The translations under genes and the position numbers were made by a program. From positions 3,195,654 to 3,259,653 of the forward strand of contig UYJD01000001.1 of NCBI GenBank assembly GCA_900618795.1: DNA of 64,000 bases, given 5' to 3'. Below are positions 24,461 through 35,913 of the stretch, piece after piece (the stretch's first letter is position 1; each line of letters starts with the position of its first letter). Origin of the DNA: Cyanodermella asteris. Taxonomy: Eukaryota > Ascomycota > Lecanoromycetes > Ostropales > Stictidaceae. The notes under the pieces were generated by a model that ran no database searches, had not been told where the DNA came from, and was given only the letters and a program-made list of their open reading frames with translations.

Positions 24461-24795
24461 TGACGTCACGTCACGTCGAGACTATTGCACGTACGTGACA
24501 GCCAAGAACTTGTTTCTTCCAGTTTGAATACGGGTGTGATGTTCGATCGATTCTGGTATAACATGGCGGGGAGCTTCTGGAGCACAGTCGACTGTGCCTG
24601 CTTGATGGAAGATGAAAAGCGACGGCGGGACCAACGGTGGCGGACGTCACGGCCGCTTGATATGTTTACTGCCCGAACAGGTCCACATTATTCATGTACG
24701 TAGACGGACTCCCGCTCCCGTGGACCATGCTCAGATCGAGTAACGAAAACGACACGGTGTCTGAACGTCACAGCCTGTCGGTTCTGCGACGTTAC
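24461..24795. promoter_or_regulatory. Cluster of ACGT-core sites (CRE/bZIP-like)
   Basis: Begins with TGACGTCACGTCACGTCG (24461-24478), then GCACGTACGTGAC (about 24487-24499), GGACGTCAC (24642-24650), TGTACGTAG (about 24695), GAACGTCAC (about 24763) and CGACGTTACG (about 24789). That makes nine ACGT cores in 335 bp, against one or two expected by chance. It sits in the gene-poor region with no assigned gene within 900 bp. Confidence 0.35.
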
Positions 24796-25703
24796 GCGCC
24801 CAATGTGGGAAAGCTACCAGCACGAGCACGACTACCGACAGGCAATTGGATGTCATACCAACACGACAGCGGGTCATAAATTCAGCAAATATGATCATGG
24901 TAGAAAGCCAACCTACGTATCAATCTGTGAATGAACAAGTTGTGAGTGCGGCAGGGCTGCCTGCCAAGCACCTCAATTCCCCAGTCTTCATTAATGAATG
25001 AAACAAACGCATCGAAACTTTCATGCAGATGACAAGGACCTGCATGATTTTCGGACCAAACACCTTGCTGAATATACCTTGCAGATAGCCGCCGACCCAT
25101 AAATGACAAACACCGGCCCATTCCCAGTTTCCAATTTCCCGCCAGATGGCCCTGAAGGGAGCGCGGGAGCGCCCCACATTTGGCCGTCAGTCTCATTTTC
25201 CATCCCTCCGGAGACTCCTCCCGTTTGCCCAATGCGCGCAAAAATATGTAAATGAAACTCCGCTGTAAAGAGGAGGCCTGAATCCGGATCAGTCGCGTGT
25301 TCTCGTTGCGGTGACCGCGGTTGAAATAGTAATAATACAGAATGTCGTCCCGCTGTTTAAAAGGAAAAAGGGGTGTGCGGCGGGCACGTTTGATTCCCAA
25401 TATAGGGTGTGAACGAGCCAATGTAAGATGACAATTGTTGCGATATAATCTCGTAAGGATGATGGGTATCTGGTTAGAAAAGTCGTGTGACTGTAGTGAT
25501 GTTTCTTTGTAGGTGAGGTGACCACGGTGGAAAGACAGAATTATGTAGATTGGCGTGCAACGTATGGCTGATGATCCGTGTGGTCTTGCCTCAGCATATG
25601 CTCACGGCCGATATGGTGCCAACATCTTGGATGGAATGATATTGATGGCGACAGACGAGTCAAATGCGACTGAGTCGTGCTCATTCATCGCGCGTGAGTT
25701 TCA

Positions 25704-27573
25704 TCATGAGGCTCTGTCATGCTGCGGCGGGCCCGTTGTACGATCATCGCGAATCCAGGAATTGTTCTCCACGAATTCACCGTAGCTTGGTGGTGGAATC
25801 AATTCCTGCGTGATGGTTTCCGCGCCATCACTGCCACTACGGGAGCTTGTTGCAGGGCCACTGAAGTCGAAGGCCCCAAATTCCTGCGTAGAACTTGGTT
25901 TGCGACTGTGACGCCTGTTGGAGCGACCAGGTGTTGAGATTGGAGAAACGGGTAGGTCTTCTGGGAGGCCTTGATTGTAGGCTCGAGCGGCGTCCATCTC
26001 GGCTTCAAGCTTGAGCTGAGATTTTGTCCGGTCGCTCATAGCGCTAGTAGAACGCTGAACCTTGTCCGAGCTGACGGTGCTGACGGATCCCTTTCTATCT
26101 CTGTCAAATGCAGCCTTGCGAGGACTGGAAGCAGTTCGTGGTCTGGACCGCCACCAAGTCGGCGATGCGGCTTTAATTGGGGACTCGATGGGCGATGTGG
26201 ATTGCTCTTGAGTGGGCATTCCGTGTTCATCCATCTCCTCGTCTGGTGGCGGCAGTGCAGCTGTTTGGTTGAACTTGAAGTCGCCATAAGAATTGCTGGA
26301 AATCGAGTCGACCTCGCGGACTGGTGCCAAGCGTTTGCTGAGAGGTGTGCCGGGTGACAACGTGTTTGGAGTAGTGGCCGTACTGCTGGGTCTCGGCGAC
26401 ACCGGGTTAACATCGAGCTTACTGAGACTTCCCCGACGGTTGATGTTTCGACTGAACCCACGACTGCTGTGTGCCCATGGCTTCATCTCATCGGCACTGT
26501 TTATGCTTTCGACTCGCTTATGAGATGGACTCATCGGACTGAGAGGCAGCTCCATGCCCGCAATCTCGAGTGAGTTAGGCACGTCGACGCCACGACTCAT
26601 TTCAGAGTATGAGTGGCGGTTGCCGAATACGTTTCCGGGACGGGGACAGAAGTGGGAGATCAAAGGCCGGAGCCCTGGCGCTGAAGCACAGATGATGCCA
26701 AGACTGACTTCAACTCCACCGCAAATCCATGTAGGCCAACCGACCCAAGTCATGTCGTACGATTCGAAGAATGCCTGGTAGATGTAAACAGTCTTCAACG
26801 CCGACGCGACGATGACACAGATACCGACGCTAAAGAGCGCAACGACTGCTGAACGCTGTCTGACTGGTAGCCGAAGTTTCCAGACTATGGGCAGCGGGAC
26901 AAGCCATGTAAGTACATCACAAATCAGGTTGATGAGACTCCCTGAGAGCCACACCTTGGGAATGTCGATGCAGGTAAACTCGTAGTCCGGCCGCCAAGCT
27001 GGTGGCTGCTGATCCCAATAGGCGGACAGTGGCTGACATGATAGAAGAAAGGTCAGGTTGTATGCGATATTCCCCGCCATTGTCAGTGCTGCGAAAGCGT
27101 CGAGTCCTCCTCTGTACCAGTCGGGGTGAGATGGCGACAACAACCTCCGGCAGAAGAAGACGACGGACAACTTTGTGAGGACGGACGACCAGATGTAGAG
27201 GAGGGCGCAGGCAAATTCAAGCTTCAGTCCATTGTGAACGTCGTCAGCGGGGGTGTCCCAGATGTGCCGATTCAAATGGGAGATGTCTGTCGCGATGATG
27301 GCAGCCGTGAGCCCGAGGCATGGTACCTAGACAGTCAGCGTCCAATTGATTCGCAAACGCGCCGCGACTTACCATAGCAGCGACTATAAAGACATCATCC
27401 AGGCCAAAGCTGCCGGTGATCTTGACGCGAGTCCAGCATCTCGCCCACACAACCAGGATGACAACTGGGATGAGTACGCAGTTGGAGATGGTGAGCCCAT
27501 AGCCGCGCGTTTCCGGATCAACATAGTTTGGCTGAGGCCAATTTTCGTATACTGAAGGTGGAGGGTCGTGCAT
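25704..27573 (-). CDS. Rhodopsin-domain (PTH11-like) seven-helix membrane protein with long tail
   Basis: Integral plasma-membrane protein of the fungal rhodopsin-domain/PTH11-like group, often viewed as candidate receptors. Two exons, 27573-27373 and 27326-25704, joined by a 46-bp GTAAGT...CTAG intron, give 607 aa. Exon 1 starts MHDPPPSVYENWPQPNYVDP and carries the first helix (NCVLIPVVILVVWARCW) plus GSFGLDDVFIVAAM. The core has the family's helix-4/5 features: LTFLLSCQPLSAYWDQ, a Cys-bearing loop (EFTCIDIPKVWL) and LICDVLTWLVPLPIVWKL. It ends with CGGVEVSLGIICASAPGLRP. The last 310 residues are Ser/Pro/Arg-rich, cytoplasmic and probably phosphorylated. There is no CFEM domain. Ligand unknown. 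Confidence 0.85.
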
Positions 27574-30249
27574 GTTACAAGGAGGCCAGTCCTGAGCTGG
27601 CGAAGACCGATGAACCCTGATGCATCATCCGATGAATGTCCGCAGGCAGCGGTTGAAGTCGAGGACAGGCCTTCTACCAAGCCCGTACGCGTTTGGCAGG
27701 GAAGAGAAAGGATGACAGGGACATATATGTCCTGGGTACGATTGCAGAGGCGGCAAGAACAGAGACAGAGTTGACATTGCCTACGATGGATTAGCTATGG
27801 TATAAGTTGGCCAAGTCTCCTCCATACGGCCTTCAGAGTATGCCTCACACCACGCAGGCCGGGGTTGCTTGCAAAGGTCTAGGCTGGGAGCAGATCCGCG
27901 CCTTGGAACCTGGGTCGATGGACCTGGAAAAGTCTCGGTTGCGAGCAACCCCAGACTGTGATCAGGACCCAGAGAGCTGATGATCCTGCAGGACCGGGTC
28001 GCAACTTGCAAGGCGAAGCATGATTGGGCCTCGCAGACCTTTGCGGTGGATACCAACGGTCCAAGAGAGGGAGGCGAGTCGCGGAAGCTGACAGCCGCGA
28101 ACGCGCGATGGAAGTGCGTAGGAGATGGCAACAACGGCCGCCAGGCACGAGCAAAGTCAGCAGAGTCATGATCATCCCCTGCCAAGATGGCATATGAAAT
28201 CCCACAGCTACAGCTGTCGTCGGCATCCAAAGGGGTCTAGCCGGGCCGATCGTGGTGCAAAGAAGGAAAGCCAACTAGTACGGAAAATGCTTAGCGGTCG
28301 CATCCGGGCTGCAGGCCGTCCCAGCCGAAAATCCATCACGTCGTCTCTCATCTTTTGCTTCTTTGGTCCTAACAGTGTCGGCCGTTTTATTGCGCTCCCC
28401 TATTTTGCAAGCATCGAAGGCTTCTTTCGTCTTCGCCTTTTGAAGCGTCAGCTCCACTATCGATCCACGCCACCCGGGTGACAGTAGTCTTTCCCGGGAG
28501 GAGGTGCTGACATTTTCAAATCCTGGCTTCTGGGATCTTAGGCTCGAAAGTCGCATGACAGCCTGTATATGGAAAGACCTCAGCTTCCGGCCGATCTGTG
28601 TCGTGCTCTGCGGAGCTGACCCTCGACACAGGCACGGCCTTTGTTCGCGGCCCGCCAGATTGGCGGCGGGGCGGCCCATAGTGAGAGAAAAGGAAATCAT
28701 ATGCACCATGTGCTCACTGTTCGGCCCAGAGAGCGCGTGTAGAGTGGAGCGGGCGGCCAATCATTGCTGCCCAATTCGCAACACCCCCTCTTCCCGCCAG
28801 CCCATTGTAGCCAACCCGTTGTCCAGCCCTGAAGCAGAGATTGCAATAATCAGCTTTGTCTATCCCCATGCATGTGCTCATTCGCTGACGCGCTCAGGCA
28901 GAATTGCACCGACGGCATGCAAAGCGGATTGCCTGCTTCGATGCATTCTTCGCGCGAGATTGTGCCGGCAGATTGCAACAATCGTCCTATCGATTATGTA
29001 TGTACGTTGCCTGTCTCACATGGCGCAGTACTGTAGTCGTGAACGAGGCGACGATCAAGAGTATTCTTCCTGGCTAGACTCGCATGCCCAGTTGCTCATA
29101 GCCGATTTGACATTGACATTTGCCAACAACGCAGGGTCATCGAGGCGTTGAGAGCCGTCAGGTGAACCTGAGACAGCGCCGGCTTGCTGCAACCGACGAC
29201 CAGCTTCAAAAGTGCCGGCAGCGATCAACAGCAAATCAAGACCACGTCGCCTAGTACAGAGACTGTGCAGTCGATGGTTGATGGTACGGACAACACCGCA
29301 GTCGTGTCCAGCTTTTGTTTCACCCGAGCGTCGACCTTACAGTATTGTGATGTCTCACCGGCGGCTCGCTGCTCATCGAGCCCACCGCGGACAGCGTCAA
29401 GGGCACACAGCAAGCCATCACGTAGGTAAAGGATTGTGAAACGGCGACTCTGATCTTGGCCCGTTGCAGGGAGAGTGCGGCATATATGCCACAGACGGCG
29501 TGTGTTTCTGCTTCCGATGCCGCGACGGCTCATGCTGGATGTTCCAGGCTCCACCCGTCACAGCGCAGATGCCGAAAGATGGACTCGGTCCTTCTGCCTG
29601 ACGAGTCACGGCGACAGTCTCTGGAGTTGCCGCCGGAGTGGATCTGTCCAAGTGTCGAGTGGATACCATGCACCTGGAGTGCTCGTCACAGCGAACAAGT
29701 CCACTCCAATCAATCCGACTGCGCATCACGAACTGAGCCATGGGCCAATGGCACCGCCAGGTCGCGAGCCGTGGACATTAGGGAAGGGTGCACCCAGTAT
29801 CGCGTACTTCGCGTCGTGTGAGCAGGTCCAAGTGACAAGCACGTCGGGACACATGACGACACAGCAGGCCGAAGCAACAGCAATAATGGGCGTCGCAGGC
29901 CGGCGATGAAGATGGTGAGCCACGAAACAGGCGGGTGTGATCGTCGAATGTCTCAGTCGCACCAGGGGAAGGCCTTGATTGGGCAGCGAGAGGGGCTGAA
30001 GGGGAGCAGAAGGACGAGGCTTTTCGGCAACGAAAATTGGGATCAAGCGAGGCGCGCCAAGACCGGAGATCGGAGCGCATCCGCGTCTCAGGGCTCAAAG
30101 CAGGCTTCTGCCGACGAGGGGCTTCATCGTTATTGTGAGCACGACTCTTCATCCCATACAAGTCAAACTCTATTGTTGCAAATTGGCCCTCTCCACCAAT
30201 CTGTCAACTTTGGATCGGGCATTACTGAGCCGTCTTGACCACTACTTTC
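27574..30249. other. Intergenic between divergent genes, no gene recognised
   Basis: 2.7 kb between the rhodopsin-domain gene and the RidA gene. Several open frames of 100-215 codons overlap on both strands (28.3-30.0 kb). None has domain character and they contradict one another, so I attribute them to composition. Confidence 0.4.
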
Positions 30250-31468
30250 ATGCTCCAGACTCGTCTTGCCCTCCACCTCCTCAAAAAGAGCGCCCCAATT
30301 GCACGATTCTCAGCCTGCTTTGCGTTTAGCAGGCCTGCCTGCCGGATTACCGAGCCATTGTTGACCAGATCACCCTTCTCTTCGTCGTCGACAATGGCTT
30401 CTCAGGCGAAGATTGTTCTCACAAAGGATGCCTGCCCTCGTATGTCCCCCGCTCCGGTGGCATGTCTCCTACCATCACCTGACTAACCTTCTTAGCCGCC
30501 GGGCCTTACGTGAGTGCCATCTCGATTTTAGCTGTTCAATGTCTCTCCTGTGAGCACTTGCCCCGTCTTGTACGCCCATACGTCGTCGTACTGGTTCTTG
30601 CCCATCGAATTGGTCTTTCTGTGGCACCCTCTGATGCGTGGCCGTGAGCCGTCGCAAACAGCGTTTCACGGCTTGAATTGCTGTCACCTTGGAGCTGCGC
30701 CGACTATGTTTCTCCGAGACGTTCACTCTCGATGCTCCTTTGATGTGCCATTGCGAAGACAGAGCTCTGTGTCCGTGCCGTCGGAGCTCCGGCTCAACCG
30801 CTGGGGTTCCGTACCGTTCGGTCACCTTGGGCGCAACGTAAAAGTTGTCACGGCTGATCTATTAACTTTGCCCAATTGTCTCGGACGATCATGTCTCGGA
30901 CTGGGGGGCGCATCATCACGCATCAATCAGGGCAACCTCGCAAGGTTGATTTCTGGAGGGAGAGTTTGGCGCGCCCACCTTCTCGTTGAGCACTGAGCCG
31001 TATCGGCGTTGCAATGGACGCCTATCCCACTGCTTTGAGCTCCTTGCGTCCATTTCCAGACTAGCACTTGCTCAATCTTGACGTCCTTTCACTTTCCCTG
31101 ACGCCCGGCACACCCGCGTCTCGCAGCTCACTAACAATTTGCTTCAGTCCCAGGCCATCATCACACCCCATCAAATTTTCGTCAGCGGTCAGATCCCTGC
31201 CGATGCCCAGGGCGCCTTGATCGAGGGCACCCTCGCCGAGAAGACGGCCCAGTGCTGCAAGAACATCTCCGCCATTCTCGATGCTGCTGGCAGCAGTATG
31301 GCCAAGGTCGTCAAGGTCAATGCCTTTCTCACCGACATGGCCGACTTTGCCGAAATGAACGGCGAGTATGAGAAGTGGTTCGCCCACAAGCCTGCTCGTA
31401 GCTGCGTTGCTGTCAAACAGCTGCCCAAGGGCGTCCCGGTCGAGATTGAGTGCATTGCACTGCCGTAA
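30250..31468 (+). CDS. RidA/YjgF/Mmf1-family enamine/imine deaminase with mitochondrial leader
   Basis: Hydrolyses reactive 2-aminoacrylate and related enamine/imine intermediates, protecting PLP enzymes and branched-chain amino-acid metabolism. Exons 30250-30439, 30496-30509 and 31148-31468 give 174 aa. The middle exon is only 14 nt (AGPY and part of the preceding Pro codon). Introns are 56 bp (GTATGT...CTTAG, branch TGACTAAC) and 638 bp (GTGAGT...TTCAG, branch CACTAAC). The spliced core reads AGPYSQAIITPHQIFVSGQI, then IPADAQGALIEG and, near the end, the arginine motif KPARSCVAVKQLPKG with EIECIALP. The first 48 residues (MLQTRLALHLLKKSAPIARF...) are basic, Ser/Leu-rich and nearly free of acids, like a mitochondrial presequence. 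A second in-frame ATG at 30394 (MASQAKIVLT) would give the usual 126-aa cytosolic form. Confidence 0.9.
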
Positions 31469-32565
31469 GGGACCAGACGCGAAAAATGAGTCGCCGGTCA
31501 TTCGAGTGTGGTAGCCTCTAACAATATCACAAAGTATTGATGTTGGTCTCCTGATAAAATCTATCTGCTGTGTGTTGTTTTGACATCATCCTTTCCCTTC
31601 CATCTGATTTCCGGGTCGAAAGAAAGAAGACATCAAGAGAATCGGCGGATGAAAACACCAAGCCACGCCCAAGTTTCCCGAAGTCGTGCGCACGAGTATC
31701 TGTTACGACTGGGTCGTCTCCTACTTTACGATCGAAAGATTCCCATTGACATTTGTGTAGAGCGGGACCCAGGCGAGCCGATGGTAGTTTTGACGGGAGA
31801 CTCTGAATCATCTAGCTATCTACCTAGGTCCGTCAATACTATTCAACTTACCATAAGGCCAGCGAGATAAGTAGCTAATAACATAGCTCTACGATGACTC
31901 ACTCCACTCGCGTGCCTATTAGAGGGACTCACAGAGGTAGCAAAGGAAGGAGACCGACAAGTATGTGCGCGACAACTTGTATTAGTCCTCAGATCGTGAT
32001 ACCTGTTCATCACCATCAAACATCACCACGTAGCATGGTCCGAGCTCCGCATTCCAATTCACCCTATACCACACGTCCTCGTTAGCAAAAAGATCTACCT
32101 CATTCAACAGAGGAAGTATGGTCCGTGTTCCTAAGCTGTTGCAATAGACAGGTTCTTGCATGACGGTGGCCCCGAGGTAAGCGTCACCAGCTGACGCAGA
32201 CAGCACTCGTCCCTTCGGCTCACGACTCGGCCAATCATGAGCCTGATTTCATCCGATTTCAACTACGTCTAGGATATCAAGCGGGCACGGCCCGGAATGA
32301 GATGTGCCTCTATTGATATCGCTTGCTGACCGACCAAGTCGTGCATGCGGCCCATGTTCTGCTGTTGGCGGAGTTCGAGCTCGATTGGGGCAGGCCTTTG
32401 TGCTTATTCGCCTTTTCTACCTGATGTGCCGTCCCTTGGATGCTGGCATGTCCGTCACGGAATCGTCGACTGCTGATGTACGAGGAAATTTATGTGTATA
32501 TATACAGCCTGATCAACTGCATCTACAGCTTTGTTTTCTTACTCAAGACAAAAAAGGCCGGTTTT
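31469..32565. other. Intergenic, no gene recognised
   Basis: RidA 3' flank and the upstream region of a decayed hydrolase gene. AT-rich in 31800-31900. No supported feature. Confidence 0.4.
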
Positions 32566-33748
32566 GGAGAGCATGGGTTCACAGACGCTTCTGATCATAA
32601 GATCTTCTACCTTGCGCCCGGGCCCCAAAGAGGGATCCTTGATAATCTTTTGCCACGGATGGCCTGCGATTGCGAAGAAGTGGAAAGCACAGCTAGAACA
32701 CTTTACTGCTCTCGGCTACCGAGGAGCAGCACCCGACATGCCCGGTATGTCGTGGCCAACAGCTCGAGTCTCGGTGAATTGAATAAACTCGAGGATACGG
32801 AAAGTCGAGTGCAGTATCAAAGAAAGACGCCTACTCGCTCGAGAGCGTTAACAAAGGGATGCCCTCCCTCCTCAACGTATGCGGCCGTGACAAAGTCATC
32901 TGGATAGGTACGAGATCTCGCTCAGACTCCCCGACTCAAATCTCACCGGCATTTATAGGCCACGACTGGGGTGCAGTCGCAGTCTGGTCCTTCGTCGCCA
33001 CAAGCATGGCCTCCCGCCCAGCCATCCCAGTCTAGCCAGATCCATCTCTGACATTTCCCCAGCACTATCCGAAAAGACCCTCGCCGCCGCGGGCCTCGCC
33101 CGCCCCTACCACACACTCGAGTACGACCTCGCCTCCGTCCTGGAAGCCGTGAACCGCTCCATCTTTCCCGCCGACACGTACCCGTACGCTCAGTACGACT
33201 ACCAGCTCTACCTTCGAGCAGCACCACGACGTCGTATCTTCCTGAATGGGCCTCGACCCCGCCGGGATCATCCGCGCCGTCTACACCAGAGGGAACCCCG
33301 TCCGAGGTCGGGAAACCGGGTGTCACGGCGATGGTGGCGCGCGGCGGAGGCTGATTCGGCGGCGCGCCACGGCCACCCGCGAAACTGCGTCGGATTCCTG
33401 CGGAAGCGTTGTGTGTGAGTGGAGAGATATTGGCGGACGTTGTGGGAACGGTCGAACATACGGGGTTTTGGGCGGCGAAGTGCGTGGTACATGAACTATG
33501 GGTTGAATGAGGGATATTCTGTGGAGAAGGTTAGGAATGACGGACGGTTGGAGACGCCGGTGCTGTTTTTGGGTGCGAGTTTGGATCTTATCAGGGACAT
33601 CACCGTCTCGAGGATCGCTAAAGCGCAAAGGGAGTTCTGTGCGGATTTGAAGGAAGTGACGGTTGACGCCGGGCACTGGGTGCAATTAGAGAAGCCAGTG
33701 AAGGTCAGGGCTCTCATGGAGACATGGCTGAAAAATAAGGGACTGTAG
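32566..33748 (+). pseudogene. Decayed soluble epoxide hydrolase-like alpha/beta hydrolase
   Basis: Fragments lie in family order but in different frames. DHKIFYLAPGP is followed after a four-C run (32623-32626) by KEGSLIIFCHGWPAIAKKW and LEHFTALGYRGAAPDMPG in the next frame (HGWP oxyanion motif). Intact-looking introns follow at 32745-32793 and 32908-32958, leading to GRDKVIWIGHDWGAVAVWSF (GHDWG nucleophile elbow). After that come a TAG at 33033, ISDISPALSEKTL in another frame, DYQLY then FEQHHDVV one base out of register, a TGA, VGKPGVTAMVARGGG, a TGA where Trp is usual, and finally an open C-terminus (WYMNYGLNEGYSVEKV, then VLFLGASLDLI and DAGHWVQLEKP with the catalytic His). There is no start codon in frame with the first block. 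At least four frame breaks and several stops make function very unlikely. Confidence 0.85.
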
Positions 33749-33878
33749 ACTATTCGAGGTGAAACTAAAACCACTGATTGCGGCGACACCAACTGTGACG
33801 AGGATGCCGGGAAACGAACAATGCCATGATTGAAACATGCGAGCTTCTCTATCAACAAGATCCGCGCACCTGCCGACA

Positions 33879-35913
33879 TCATGAGCGAAGAATGTCTTCC
33901 GCCATCTTCTCTGCCAATGCATCTACACAACAAATTAGTACTTGCACTTCCGTCGCGCTGATATAATTGCTTACATATCGTGGATTGCGGATGTCCGGGA
34001 GGCAAGAATGGGAATGCAGACGCATCGACGACTCTCAATCCTTGAACCCCAAAGACCCTTGCTCTGTTGTCAATTACAGCAGTGTTGTCCTCCTTCTTGC
34101 CCATCTTACAGGTCCCCGCAGCATGATATACAGTGATAGCTATTCTCTCAATAGCTTGCTGGATCTGCTGGTCAGTGGTAACATTCGGTCCTGGAAATAC
34201 TTCGTCGCCGATGACGACCTGCTTCATCGTCGGCGTATTCATTACCTGCCTCAGCCTTTTGAAGGCTTGGATGCCTAGTTCACGATCTGCAGGATCTGTG
34301 AACCAGTTTGGACTGATAAGCGGAAGATCGTTCATGCTGGTGCTATTAATGGTGACGTTGCCTCTACTCAACGGAGCGACGAGCGCGGCAACTACGGACC
34401 CGTAATTGTACGGCGTCTTTGGCGAGCCGGTCACATAATTGGAATTGTCGCCTGCGTATCCATCGAGCATCAAATATTCGATCTCTGGCCAGTCAGATGG
34501 GAAAGTAGACAGCGCCTGTCGCGTCGATGGTGAAAGCGCCGAACGGTACTGATCGGGAAGCTTTTCCCAACCGACGATATCTCCGCCCGCCGTCGTTGAG
34601 ACTCCGGTCGCATTCTTGATGAAAGCGGCGGTGGCAGCAGCTGCGTATGCCGGATCACCAAGTGCCGAATGTGTGATCAGATTGAGACGATAGCTTGGGC
34701 CAAAGAACATATGATCCTGCACAACCCAGTTAGGATAGATGCTGTCAATGAGCGCTATGATCATGATTCACGCACCCACATATTTTGGCCAACGCCAGGA
34801 AGGTCGGAAAGAACGTCGATTCCTAATTTTGAAAGTGTGCCAGCAGGACCGATACCTGAGACCATGAGCATCTGTGGAGATTGGAACTATGGTCGGTTGG
34901 TCAGTTTTCACTAATCATGACCAGTACTGTGGCTTTTGCCATACCGTGCCCATAGAAACGATGACCTCCTTGTTGACTGTCAATGTATATTGAAGTCCGG
35001 CGGACTTCAAAACGACCCCGGTAGCCTTCTTTCCGTCGAAAAGAATCTTTTCTGCCGAGGTACCTTGATACGTAATTAGGCCAGTTTCAGCAATTGCTTG
35101 TCGAAGGAAGGAGGTTTCCGACGAGCTTCTCGTCATATCTTTCGCGTCCAGCGTCACCATTCCCCACTGGACACCAGTAAGCTTCCCACTCACAAAGTCA
35201 CTTGCAACTGGAATCCCAATAGTTGGAAAGGCCTTCAGAAGCCAAGTTGCAAATGCATCGGCATAATTTGACAGTGTCACCTGTAAAGGCCCACCGGTCT
35301 TGGAAAATTTAGAATCGGCGTCTTGAAAAGTATATGAAGCATTCGGGAATCTCAGGTGGTTCTTGGCTTGCGAGAACTTGACACTCCTTTCGAAAAATGG
35401 AAGCAGCGCATCGAAGCGATAGGACTCGTCTCCAACTTCGTTGGCCCATTTATCGTACGACTCGATGGTACCTCGTTGGTACAGAAAATAATTTCTTGCC
35501 GAGCTTCCTCCTAGGCATTTGCCTCGTGCGTAGTGCAGTGAGCGCCCACCTAAGCCAGCCTGAGGAGTGGTCACAAAGCCCCAATCGATGACCGGATTGA
35601 CGTCGTTCGGATCGGAGCCCGTGAATCGCGTGGCACTCGATGGTACGATACTGAAGTTGCTGTTTCCAAGCTCAGAAAAGCTGCCTGCCTCGACGAGAGC
35701 TACAGAATAGCTCCCGTTCTGTGCCAGCCGTGTTGCCAAAGTGGTCCCCGCAGTTCCCCCTCCAAGCACAACGTAGTCGTAGGAGGCATTGCCTGGAGCA
35801 CCAAAAGCGGAGCCAATCAGATCAAACTTAGCAAGGTAAGCGCTGGCCGGCGGTGTGATGCCGATCAGCCAGTATGCGGCCAGGCTCGAAACTCCAAGCC
35901 TAAAGGATAGCAT
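33879..35913 (-). CDS. Secreted GMC-family FAD oxidoreductase (aryl-alcohol/glucose oxidase-like)
   Basis: FAD-dependent alcohol or sugar oxidase/dehydrogenase of the glucose-methanol-choline family. Four exons on the minus strand: 35913-34945, 34886-34776, 34716-33975 and 33922-33879, with GT-AG introns of about 50-60 bp and consistent phases; 621 aa, usual for the family. Signal peptide at residues 1-25 ([20 protein letters not shown]...). FAD-binding Rossmann motif [23 protein letters not shown] signature 1 region [20 protein letters not shown], signature 2 around [16 protein letters not shown]. The catalytic pair is His in [13 protein letters not shown] and His in [20 protein letters not shown]-glycosylation sequons (NAS, NGS, NVT) fit secretion. 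The substrate cannot be read from sequence. It lies between a dead epoxide hydrolase and other oxidative genes. Confidence 0.9.

Larger units (their letters stand above)
18770..25703. other. Long gene-poor region, 6.9 kb
   Basis: No ORF here has a recognisable domain, consistent splice sites or a long clean frame; the longest, about 200 codons near 22722-23333 on the minus strand, is Arg/Ser/Thr-rich and looks like a GC-driven open frame. CACGTG hexamers occur at 18993, 19794 and 22159. A dense ACGT cluster lies at 24461-24795. It may hold non-coding RNAs, long promoters or diverged genes, but I cannot show one. Confidence 0.4.

Noticed and set aside
28504-29151. 215-codon plus-strand ORF
   Set aside because: Starts at CTG, has low-information sequence and no domain; overlaps an equally long minus-strand frame.
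29184-29909. Possible Cys-rich spliced gene (segments GGSLLIEPTADSVKG and GECGIYATDGVCFCFRC across a GTAGGT...GCAG pair)
   Set aside because: The join looks protein-like, but no start codon or upstream exon fits the frame, and the downstream frame stops soon; not enough support.
33496-34764. Long minus-strand ORF reading past the GMC gene end into the epoxide hydrolase relic
   Set aside because: The GMC gene splices at 33974/33923 to a short last exon ending at 33879; the extension is antisense to the relic.
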